Below are positions 39,701 through 51,700 of a stretch of 64,000 nt of DNA, in pieces (position 1 is the stretch's first letter; the number at the start of each line of letters is the position of its first letter). The notes beneath the pieces are model-generated. The model did no database searches. It saw only the letters and a list, made by a program, of their open reading frames with translations, and was not told the origin of the DNA. Origin of the DNA: Rugalucina vietnamica. Lineage: Eukaryota; Mollusca; Bivalvia; Lucinida; Lucinidae. The stretch is from the NCBI GenBank assembly GCA_964017185.1, contig OZ024878.1, forward strand, positions 16,079,851-16,143,850. The letters are read 5' to 3'. Both the position numbers and the translations under genes were made by a program.

Positions 39701-42700
39701 TTCACTGTAGGTTGTTGCTCAATCGATCTGACTACCAATCAGTAAACTCCATTTTTGTCAGGTTTCGTGTGTCGCTGCATCAATCTGCGCTGTAAGAATT
39801 TGATTGCATCCAGCGGTATTTAGCCCAATTTGACCTTGCTGTACCATAGTTGGTTTGTTTGAATTTAAGGCTTTACGTCCCAGTCAACAACCATTCAGTC
39901 ATGTCTGGACGGGGCCACCGCTTCCCGGGTATTTAACAAGAACTAAGGAGAGTTAATGTGCCTTGCTTAAGGACACAACCCGGTGCCACCGGTGAGGATA
40001 GAAAGGTAAAGAAATAACCTTTAATAATCAAGAAAGTCAGACTTTAACGATGGTCAGTCCTAAAAGGGAATAAGTCACGATTAACGACCGATATTAACAT
40101 TGTCACATTTTTTAAACAACAAATCACTGCCAGCACGAATTAACAGAATTTGAGGCTAACGCACAAGCAGGCTGAAAAAACAAACAGATCCACTGTTGAT
40201 ACGAATAACATAGAATGCAGAAATGTGTATCAGTCAGAAGGTTTATTTTCATAAATTTAAAGTAGTTCCCCTGGGGGTGTTACTACCCAAGCTCTGGGCC
40301 TATAAATGAGGACATATAAGACAGTATATAAAGTTTCAGGTGAGCGCTCTCATGGCCATCGGTCCTCTAGAATATACCTGGTAAACTGAGGCTATGTGGT
40401 AGCGCGTCGGACTCCAGAGCGAGAAGTCAGGAATTCGAACACCATGATCATCTTATAGTGTCCTTGGACGTGACACTTAATCTCCCCAAAGTATATGCCA
40501 ACTACCCCGGAAGCGGTGGCAATGAAAAATTATTGACTAGGATGTTACACAACAACACCATTCAATATCGATATTCGCAATTCAATGTCAAAACATGGTT
40601 ATGACTTGAACCACTTTCAGATCATGGAACAACTTTGAGTTCTGGAGAATATTGTTAAAGGATTTTACCAATATATGGACGTGGCGGCCGCCTTTGGTAT
40701 GGGCCGTTTATATACATGCCAGTGAGGCTTCATATTTTTCTGAAATATGAGTGATGTTTGAAAAACTGCAATTTGTAGTTTCACGGCAATCACTAATATT
40801 TCCTTAGAAGCCTCCGTGGCATGGTGGCCAAGCTACTGGCCTTGTAAATCAGGGGTCGTGTGTTCGATCCCGGGCTTTCGGGTGAGACTTTAAACCGAGG
40901 CCCCTTCTCCATATGACCTGACAGCTGTTGAGTGGGAAGTAAAACACCAATCAAACAAAGAAACAAACTAATATTTCCGAAAATATTTCCAGATGTCGTT
41001 AGCAGTTAACGGACGGCTAATCGGAACTAAAATTGCAATTTGGTGATGACGCTATGTAATTGCTCAAAATATTACTTGACTTTACAAAATTACTACAGTT
41101 GGGGTTGAGTTTAAAATGAATATATATACATGTACATATTTTAAACAACAAAAGATAATCCGTTTGGGAACGATTTTCACACAAGTGCGTCTGGCACTGG
41201 CAATGATTCAGGTGAACGCTAGTGTTTTACACTTGTCGGTCTAGCACTTTAATTTCCCAACAAGAATGGGTCGAAGATGATGCGGAATATGAAATTACCG
41301 GGTCGAAGATGACACGGAATATGAAATTACCTTGATCAAAAATAGCTCTAGAGTGTTTATAATCGGAAATTAATGCAATAAGTTTTGATTGCCCGATGAC
41401 TCACAAAATTCGCCCCGTTGTCTCACATATCTTGCCCGATGCCTCACATTATGTAAATGCACCTAGCATTAAATCCCTTTGCAATGCTTGGCGAGATTTT
41501 ATTTTTTGTGGGAATTTTCCAGTATACTATTATTCATTTGCAAATACCAACGTGACCTTCTTGGTCCATTTCTTTTACTAGAAAATCAAACGAAAATGTG
41601 TTTTCGTGGCCTTGAAAGGCATGCCCTCTAAAATGGGGTGCACAATCACGCGTTTCTTGGAATATTTATTTACAAACTGTTTAAATAATAAAGAACAATA
41701 ATGATTTCTACAGCTCCTGCAGCAAACAGAATTTTGACATGCAACGTCACCCAGCCATGTGGGAACAAAACAAAAAGAAGATTAAAACTACGTACCGTGT
41801 CGCCATTGTAAATCCCGATGTCTCACCGATACATCGCCCGATGCTTCACATTTTTTCCGATTAACCGTTTTTCTAATACACCGTTTCCATAGGTTGAATT
41901 ATAATAATTTTAAACATAAAAGAAGGAAAACAAAAGACATGCATGTATTAGACCATAGGCCTTCATACTGGGATATCTAAGGCAAATGTTTGCCTCATGG
42001 TCAACAGGTCAGGTTATTTTTAGATTGTCAACATAAAATTGTGATATTTCATTTTTAGCTCGCCTGCACGAAGTGCATAGAGCTATTGTAGTCACCTCGG
42101 TCGTCCCCGTTTACGTGTACGTTTACGTGTATGTCCGCGTCACACTTTCGGTTAAAGTTTTTTTGTAAGTCTATATCTCTTGACTGTGTTGATGGATCGA
42201 GTTGATACTTTGCATGTTGCTAGATATTGGTCTGAAGTTTTACGCAGTACCATCATGACCCACCCTGGGTGACCTTGAGGTCAAGGTCATGGACTTAGAA
42301 ATTATGTGTTTAAGTTTTTGGTTAAAGTTTTTGTAAGGCTATATCTCTTGAACATATTGATGGATTGAGTTGATACTTTGCATGTTGCTAGATATTGGTC
42401 TAAGTTTTACGCAGTACCATCATGACCCACCCTGGGTGACCTTGAGGTCAAGGTCACAGACTTAGAAATTTTGTGTTTAAGTTTTTGATTTAAGTTTTTG
42501 TAAGTCTGTATCTCTTCACCATGTTGATTGATCGAGTTGATACTTTGCATGTTGGTAGATATTGGTCTGAAGTTTTATGCAGTACCATCATGACCTACCC
42601 TGGGTGACCTTGAGGTCAAGGTCACAGACTTAGAAATTTTGTGTTAAATTTTTTGGTTAAAGTCTAAATCTCTTGATTATGTTGATGGATAAAGTTGATA

Positions 42701-45700
42701 CTTGCATGTTGATAGATATTGGTCTCAGGTTTTATGCTGTACATCACATCTCACCTGGATGACCTTGAGGTCAGGGTCACAGACTTGGAAGTTTTGTGTT
42801 TAAGTTTTGGTTAATGTTTTTATACGTCTATATCTCTTGAACATGTAGATTGATCAAGTTGATACTTTGCATTGGTCTGAAGTTTTATGTTGTACCATCA
42901 TGACCCACCTGATTGACCTTGAGGTCAAGGTCATGGGTCATAGATTTTAACAGATGTAGTGGCAAAGCACAAGTCAAGCGAGCTACGCTGTCCTGCGACA
43001 GCTCTTATTATTGTAAATCCATGTTCAATCACACATACGGTATGCTCATGTTGTAATTATTATAATTATTTTGTTCACCAGGAGACTCAGGTGATAGAAA
43101 ATGAGAAGACAGAACATGTTGACGTCAAGATAGAGGCCCTTATGCCCAGGGTAAGTCTTAATTATCATGTTGAATGTCCCAGTGGGTTGGGGTCTGAAGG
43201 TGGGCCAGGGGTGGGTGGGGTGCTAGAGAAGACAGAACATGTTGACGTCAAGATAGAGGCCCTTATGCCCAGGGTAAGTCTTAATTATCATGTTGAATGT
43301 CCCAGTGGGTTGGGGTCTGAAGGTGGGCCAGGGGTGGGTGGGGTGCTAGAGAAGACAGAACATGTTGATGTCAAGATAGAGGCCCTTATGCCCAGGGTAA
43401 GTCTTAATTATCATGTTGAATGTCCCAGTGGGTTGGGGTCTGAAGGTGGGCCAGGGGTGGGTGGGGTGCTAGAGAAGACAGAACATGTTGACGTCAAGAT
43501 AGAGGCCCTTATGCCCAGGGTAAGTCTTAATTATCATGTTGAATGTCCCAGTGGGTTGGGGTCTGAAGGTGGGCCAGGGGTGGGTGGGGTGCTAGAGAAG
43601 ACAGAACATGTTGATGTCAAGATAGAGGCCCTTATGCCCAGGGTAAGTCTTAATTATCATGTTGAATGTCCCAGTGGGTTGGGGTCTGAAGGTGGGCCAG
43701 GGGTGGGTGGGGTGCTAGAGAAGACAGAACATGTTGACGTCAAGATAGAGGCCCTTATGCCCAGGGTAAGTCTTAATTATCATGTTGAATGTCCCAGTGG
43801 GTTGGGGTCTGAAGGTGGGCCAGGGGTGGGTGGGGTGCTAGAGAAGACAGAACATGTTGATGTCAAGATAGAGGCCCTTATGCCCAGGGTAAGTCTTAAT
43901 TATCATGTTTTTAGTGCAGAACAGTGTTAGCCTGAACAGTGAACACTAAATGTATTGTATCTCACATGTCTTGGGTGGGGTGCTAGAGAAGACAGAACAT
44001 GTTGATGTCCAGATAGAGGCTCTTATGCCTAGGGTAAGTCTTAATTGAGGCTTTTATTAGCTCACCTGAGCCGTCAGGCTCACAAGGTGAGCTTATAGTA
44101 TACCCATGCTCCGTCGTCCGTCCGTCCGTCGTCCGTCGTCCGTCCGTCCGTCGTCCACAATTTTCAAAGATCTTCTTCTCTGAAACCGCTTGGCCAATCA
44201 AAGCCAAATTTTACATGAAGCATCTATGGGAAGGGGGAACCAATGTGTATATAAATAATCCAGGTCACATGACCAAGATGGCCGCCATGCCCATATATGG
44301 TAAAAACCCTTCAAAAATCTTCTTCTCCGGAACCACTGAACCGATTTCAACCAAACTTGGCATGAAGCATCGATGACTCAAGCACTACAATGTGTATATA
44401 AATCATGACCTTGCGGTGACCTTGACCTCTTTTACGGCAAGGTCAACATAGGTCGCCTTTGCATTTGAATGGGAAAAATTGTTAAATTGTCATTTAAAGG
44501 AAAAATCTTGCAGAAAATGAGCAGTAGGACTGAATATTAATGATTCTGAAAAAAATTGGGCACCAGGGGCTCATCCGCCCCCACCCCGGGGCAATATACA
44601 TGTATATTATCATAATATTCAAACATCTTCTTCTCTGAAACCGCTTGGCCAATCAAAGCCAAATTTTACATGAAGCATCTATGGGAAGGGGGAACCAATG
44701 TGTATATAAATAATCCAGGTCACATGACCAAGATGGCCGCCATGCCCATATATGGTAAAAACCGTTCAAAAATCTTCTTCTCCAGAACCGGTGGACCGAT
44801 TTCAACAAAACTTGGCATGAAGCATTGATGGCTCAAGCACTACAATGTGTATATAAATCATGACCCTGTGATGACCTTGATCTATTTTACGGCAAGGTCA
44901 ACATAGGTCACCAATGCATTGGAATGGGGAAAACTTTTAAAATGTAATTTAAAGTGAAAGTCTTGCAGGAAATGGGAAGTAGGACTGAATATTAATGATT
45001 CTGAAAAAAATTGGACCCCAGAGGCTCATGTGCCCCCACCCCGCGGCAATATACATGTATATTTCCATAATATTCAAACGTCTTCTCCTCTGAAACCGCT
45101 TGGCCAATCAAAGCCAAATTTTTTGTGAAGCATCTATAGAATGGGTGAATCAATGTGTATATAAATAATTTAGGTCACATGACAAAGATGGCCGCCATGC
45201 CCATATATGGTAAAAACCCATCAAAAACCTTCTTCTCTGAAACCAATAGACTGATTTCAAGGAAACTTGGCATGAAGCATCGATGGCTAAAGTACTTTAA
45301 TGTATATATAAATCAGGACCCTGTGATGACCTTGACCAAGTTTATGGCAAGGTCAACATGGGTTGCCTATGCATTTGAATTGGGAAAACTGTTAAAATGT
45401 CATTTGAAGGGAAAAGCCAGCAGGAAATTGGCAAATGGACAGAATATTGAAGATTCAGAAAAAAGAAAATGGCCCAAGGGCTTCATCTGCCCCTGCACTG
45501 GAATAAAATACCATAATATTCATACATGTTTATTGGTATATGCAGCAGATCTCAGGTGAGCGTTTACAGGACCTTTGGTCCTCTGGTCTTCTTTGTTAAG
45601 TAGAGTGATTCATTTACTTCCTAATTCTGTCAACAGAAGAAACCCATAAATTCATTAGAACAACAAGATCATGGTTGGCTGATCACTATTTGGTGATTTC

Positions 45701-48700
45701 AAACTGCCTTTTATTAAAAACCTGGGGCCAGTTATTCAAAACTCCGTAAGCTTATTAACGTCATCGTTAAGATCTCAATTCGTTTAGTAAATGCCAACTA
45801 GATAAGCAAATACACTGTTATTTTTTGTTGATAAAATGTGAGAATCCTTTGCAGAGTATTTGATATATTCATGTTTGAAATTTTAATGAATCATTAACTA
45901 ACGACATCGTTAATTTTGAACAACTGGCCCCATATTTTTAAAAGGGGATGTGATAAATTTTATAATAGTAATAGTAAACGTAATACTGAATTATTATAAT
46001 AGTACATGTAATTAGAATAAGAAGCAAGAATGATACACTGACCAAGTGACCATTGTTTAAAGAGGATGACACATTTAGTACAAGACCCTCAATGAGGCCC
46101 TCTAACATGTTATAATATCGACTGCAGGTTGTGTTGTCTGCAGAGGAAAAAGTTGAAAATCAACCAGATCGTCCTGACTCCATCCAACTCCAAATCTCCA
46201 AACTTACGGCTTCCAATACTCATGTTGAGGACAACTTTACGCTGCATGATCTGAAAGAAATCCTTAAGCAATACAGTAACTGTGATCTCATACGACAAAC
46301 AGAATTTCCAAATAACGAAAATCAGTTGTCAGCCATTCCAAAAAGCTTACAGGATTTTGCCGATTCTCGGTTAAATCCGTATTTGAATAAGTATGCATAT
46401 AATCTGGTGCGTGGGAAACTGCCTGACGGCTACGCAGAGTTGGATTATGGGACTGAAGGATCTTTAAAAATATTGCAAACAAACACTCTTAAGAAAGATC
46501 AGAGATGCGATATTTGGACATTATGCGTAGATCAAGTATGGTTGGAATTTTTAGACACTCCGACGAGTAGAACGAGACCAGTGCCATTTGTAGAATCCAT
46601 TCCATTGACCTTGTGGGTGTGTCAGCCATCTTTGATTCCTGATTCTGTTGTTAGCCCCAGTGATTCCGAGGTGTTTGAATCGAGTAAAACTGAATACGCA
46701 AATGAGAATGGAAATTGTAGTAAAAGAGATGCTCGACCGTCGAAAATCAGGTTAAAAGAGTTTTACTCCACTTCAAGCGAAGGAAGTATAGAAACCGATT
46801 CCAAAAGTTGTGATAGTGAACAAGCAGATGTAAAATGTCAAGAAGAGCTTCAAGGGGCGGATAACTGTGATAAAACTTCTGAAGAGGGCAATGTGCAATA
46901 TGCGGCTGGACAGGTTGCAAATTTCAACGTCGTTGCCAGAATTGGTGGCAAACTTCGTGCTCAATTGAACCATTTTCAGTATTTATTTCTCATGCGACTC
47001 CTAGAGTCTGTTACAAACTTCCAGACACAAATGAATGCCGATTTAGAACAATACCTTAAAAGCGGCTCCACCCCAGAAACCACATTTTCAATCCCTTTAG
47101 TCATTCCAGAGATAGAATTTGCAATGGTCTGCCCCTACATAGCTGAGTTACTTCCCTTGACTCAGCCGGCAGATCTTGGTAGTCCAGTGAGTGACGATTT
47201 GGAGCAAAGGAGGGGCTCCCGTGACACAGACAGTGACATTGTCACAAGTACTGAAGGACAAGGTCACATGTATGAGACATATGGGAAGGAAGCTTATACT
47301 GAGGAAAGGCTGGCAGTGAACGGAACCGAAGACCAGTATTTGACCGTGACACAGACTGCTAATGGTTTGTTTTCTATTCCATATACTATTTTTTTTTTTT
47401 TCTATAACATCTTCAACCTTTGAGAATACACATAAAGTGACAGAAATGAAAAACACAAAAGAAGAAAAAAAAAAAAAATTGCATTTTGAAAGTCATGCTA
47501 GTATTAACTCATTTAAGCCTGGCGTCCTTTTTATGGGACATAGGCAAACAGAATAGCCCCAGATGTGACGCCGCAGAACGCGGCGTCCCATCTGGGACTA
47601 TTCTGTTTGCTTACAGGAATTTCATCGAAAAATGGAATAAAAAATCAAAATCACTCCCGTTGTCCCTAGAAATGAAAGTGGATCCACCCAATTGATAATG
47701 ATGGGAAAATACATTCGTCAAATATGGGTAAATAGGTATTAAAATTGAAAACATAATCAGTGACGGGAATATTTTGATACATGCTTGCTTACAACAACAG
47801 CAGCTCTAATGTCTGCCAGTTTCAAAAGTTTCAAAGATATTAGAAAAACATGTAGTTCCTTGGAAAAACTGAATACACTTTAATAAGCTATTTTTGATTG
47901 TTGGCCCTGCCCGTTGGGTCCCTGAGATATAGATAGACAGCTGTGCCTCCAGGCAAAGTTTATAATCAACTCACCAGTCACCACCTGATTACTGGTCAGC
48001 TGCTTAGAAGTTCTGAGCCTGCCAAGGAAGAGTGGTTTAATCAAATCATCCATACATATAAATTGGTTGTTTTCTTCGATGGTTTTATTTTAAAGCTTTC
48101 TTTCTTTCTTTCTCTCTTTGGAAAGTCTTATCCTCCAAGGGCTGGGTACACCCACATTACGTGGTATAAGTGTCTCTGAAGAATCTGCATATTATTAAGG
48201 AATACCCTCCACCATCGGAATATGTACATACATAAATGCAGCATTGACATTTAAGCACATTTTGTATATCATCATTTTGTATATCATGATATTCCAATGT
48301 TGTGTAGAAGTCCCATAAATGGTGGCAATGTCCCAACATGATCATAACTGTTGACTTGGACATATGGTAACAAGTTAATCAGTCAGTCAATATTTTGTTT
48401 GTTAAAGGTCCGTCTATCCAGATCAGTGAGCATCTTCCAACTCCAATGGAAAGCTATCTGTCAAAGTCTCAGAGTGACTCCAGGATAGTGAGACATTCGG
48501 ACGGCTCAGCGGGAACAGAAAATGAAGAAGGTATGTTCTGTAAAGACATGTATCCTGTATTTTGGGCACCCATTTATTTAACCGTAAACACCATAAAATT
48601 CTATCTATGAGGCTTCATCTCTCCATGAAGCAAAAAAGAAAAACAAATGATAATAAAATACAGTGAAGACTGAAGTTCATGTATCTCATTCTAGGTCTGC

Positions 48701-51700
48701 TCTGTTTTGGGATTATAATATTTTTTCAACTTTCGTATAAATAATTTTTAGCTCGCCTGTACGAAAGTACAGGAAGAGCTATTGCAATCACCCCGGCGTC
48801 GGCGTCGGCGTTCGTGTTCGCGTTCGCGTTGCTCAAATGTTAAAAGTTTTTCATTAAAGTTTTTACAAGTCTATATCTCTTGAACATGTGGATGGATCAA
48901 GTTGATACTTTGCATGTTGGTAGATATTGGTCTGAAGTTTTATGCAGTACCATCATGACCCACCCTGGGTGACCTTGAGGTCAAGGTCACGGACTTAGAA
49001 ATTTTTTGTTAAAGTATTTGGTTAAAGTTTTTAGAAGTCTATCTCTCTTGAACATGTAGATGGATCAAGTTGATACTTTGCATGTTGGTAGATATTGGTC
49101 TAAAGTTTTATGCAGTACCGTCATGACCCACCTTGGGTGACCTTGAGGTCAAGGTGTCGGACTTAAAAATTTTTTGTTAAAGTTTTTGGTTAAAGTTTTT
49201 AGAAGTCTATATCTCTTGAACATGTAGAGGATCAAGTTGAAACTTAGCATGTTGGTAGATATTGGTCTGAAGTTTTATGCAGTACCGTCATGACCCACCC
49301 TGGGTGACCTTGAGGTCAAGGTCACAGACTTAAAAATGTTTTGTTAAAGTTTTTGGTTAAAGTTTTTAGAAGTCTATATCTCTTGAACATGTTGATGGAT
49401 CAAGTTGATACTTTGCATGTTTGTAGATATTGGTCTTAAGTTTTATGCTGTACCATCACGACCCACCTGAGTGACCTTGAGGTGAAGCTCATGGGTCATA
49501 GATTTTGATAGATTTAGTGGCAAAGCACAAGTCAGGCGAGCTACGCTGTCCTGCGACAGCTCTTATTATATGTACATTGCTTTTGAAGGGTCCTGCTAGG
49601 CCTGGTAATCAATTGATGTGCTGAGTTGTTTCTAAAAGTAACACATACTTTCTATTTACATGTATAATGTAATTTTTTAAAAACATCTTTTAACTGTCGT
49701 CCAATACCCATCTAAATTTTACAGTTTGAATTGATAGGATACAATGTGTACATTTGAGCCGCCCCATGGGAAAACCAACAATCTGCATAGGCGAAAACAA
49801 AGGCGCAGATCAGCTTCGCGGTTACCGCGAAGCTGATCAGTGCCTTTGTTTTCGCTACTCTGATAGTACAATTCCTCCTCTACTTAAATCCGAAATTTCA
49901 AGCTTCTAGCTCTTTTCTGTGCTTGTACAGCCCGGTTTGTGTCGGACCTGTTCGGAAACCACATTGTTGGTTTTCCCACGAGGCGGCTCATATGTTGTCA
50001 GGGTTAAGACGAGATTCCCATTCCACCGATGACATATCCGCTGAAGATGCCAACCTTACCACAATGTCCAAAGATGTCCACTACATTGCCGCTAGCGACT
50101 CTGGCTTGTCCTCCATGACATCATCTTCCTTCGCATCAGCCGAAGGTCAAAGGTCAAGGTCATCGAGTAAACTCTCATCTCAGGCCGTCAAAAAGTCTTT
50201 CACCTCAGGCGTCAACAATATTTCAAGTTTTATGGGAAAGATCAAGAATAAGCTAGACCCGGATGACCTATCGGATGATTCTGATCGACTCTCAATAAAG
50301 ACTGATTTGTCGGATGATGATTTTGAGTTTCTAGCACTGGATGAAACGGAGATGCCAGCGTTCAATCATGGGGCAAAGTCGGACTCTATGTCAACCTTGG
50401 ATGACACAGATGATCTATCAAGTGTGTTTGCAGAGAGTACTTCGGCATCAAAAGCTAAGGAACTTGTAAGTCAAGTTAATTGAGCTGTGCCATGAGAAAA
50501 CCATAGATGTGGTTTCCAAACATGTCGACACAAACCGAGCTATGCAGTTGCAGAAGTAGGCTAGAGGCTGGAAATTTAGGATTTAGAAAGTAGAAGATTT
50601 GTACAACCTATTTAGCGAAAACAAAGGCAGTAACTGCGAAGCTGATCTGCACCTTTGTTTTCGCCTATGCAAAATGTATTTCTCGTGACGCGGCTCAATT
50701 GTTATTTTTCTATTCACAATCCTCTTGTTACTAGTTTAGGGTATACTACACATGACAGTCAGTCAAACAATGTTTCTCTTATGATTTTCAAGATGATGTA
50801 GTTTAAATCCTTGTAAGAGTCTACTGAAGCGCAATTGACCATACAGGAATTGTACTAGGTTATGTAATGCACCAGTCATTTGTAACTACTGCCCCCCCCC
50901 CCCCTTACGTGGTTTTGACATTAGGATCCTTACCCCAGGGAGATTTTCTATTGCAAATGGTGGGGCAAAGAGCAAAGTTTTGACCTCCAGTTTGCCCCCT
51001 GGGGGTTGGGCTCATTGCAGGGCACTGAAAGCTGAAAAGTCATAATCCCCGCCCTTCCCCATAGGTGGGGGAGCAGTATTTACAAATGACTGGTGCATAA
51101 ATCCAAGACAAAAACTGGCCAGCGTTGGTTTCAAGTGCAATCTTAACTTCTTGTGTAACAACTATCCACAAGTAGCTATGTGCATTTGTTTGTCTTAGAT
51201 TTTGTTTTAAATTTCCTGGTCAATTAATATTTGAGCCTTTGCGTGAGAAAACCAACAGTTTGGGTTTCCGACCAGGTCCGACACAAACTGGCCTATACAG
51301 TCACAGATGCAGGCTAGATTAGAAGCTTGAGATTTTGAATTTAAGAAGAAAAGGGATTTTACTATCTGTGTAGCAAAAACAAAGGTGCTGAACAGCTTTG
51401 TGGTTACCGTCTGTGCCATTGTTTTCGCATATGCAGATTGTTGGTTTTCTCACATAAAGGCTCATTTGACTGACAGTTTGTGTTTGATCAGTTTGCTCCA
51501 TGCAAATGAAAATTATTATTTTTTTATTTTATTTTTTTTTTTTTTTTGCGATCTCGCCACGGCAAGAGCGCATATATAATTGGACAGGGCTGGAATCTTG
51601 TTGTTAATCGACCAGAGTTCCGGCCGCACTTGATTGGACGAGGCATTTCCGATTGAGTCACACTAAATACTGCATGCCGGCTCGGGTAAACCGAGCTGCC

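Larger units (their letters stand above)
35488..41893. mobile_element. 6.4 kb intronic segment bounded by about 500 bp inverted repeats
   Basis: The left arm (35488-36020) starts TCAACCTATGGAAACGGTGT; the right arm (41380-41893) is its complement, ending CCATAGGTTGA. Shared blocks include GTGAAGCATCGGGCGATGT, CGGTGAGACATC, a GCAGGAGCTGTA(A/G) block and a GGCAAG-TGTGTGAG-GGGG block. The interior contains only SINEs and small elements, and no transposase ORF was recognised. Most likely a large non-autonomous TIR element enlarged by later insertions; an inverted duplication is the alternative. Target duplication unclear. Confidence 0.7.

Noticed and set aside
42959-43930. A separate 323-codon single-exon repeat protein
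   Set aside because: Its first part lies in the 3' end of a transposable element and in the intron before the exon 12 acceptor; the rest is exon 12 with its tandem copies.
45155-45559. 134-codon ORF
   Set aside because: Translation of the last 450 bp unit and 3' end of the element at 44055-45587.
46131-47423. A free-standing 430-codon gene starting at 46131
   Set aside because: The first codon is GTG, an acceptor AG lies just before 46128, and the content continues the BLTP3 protein in phase; the last codons after 47364 are intron.
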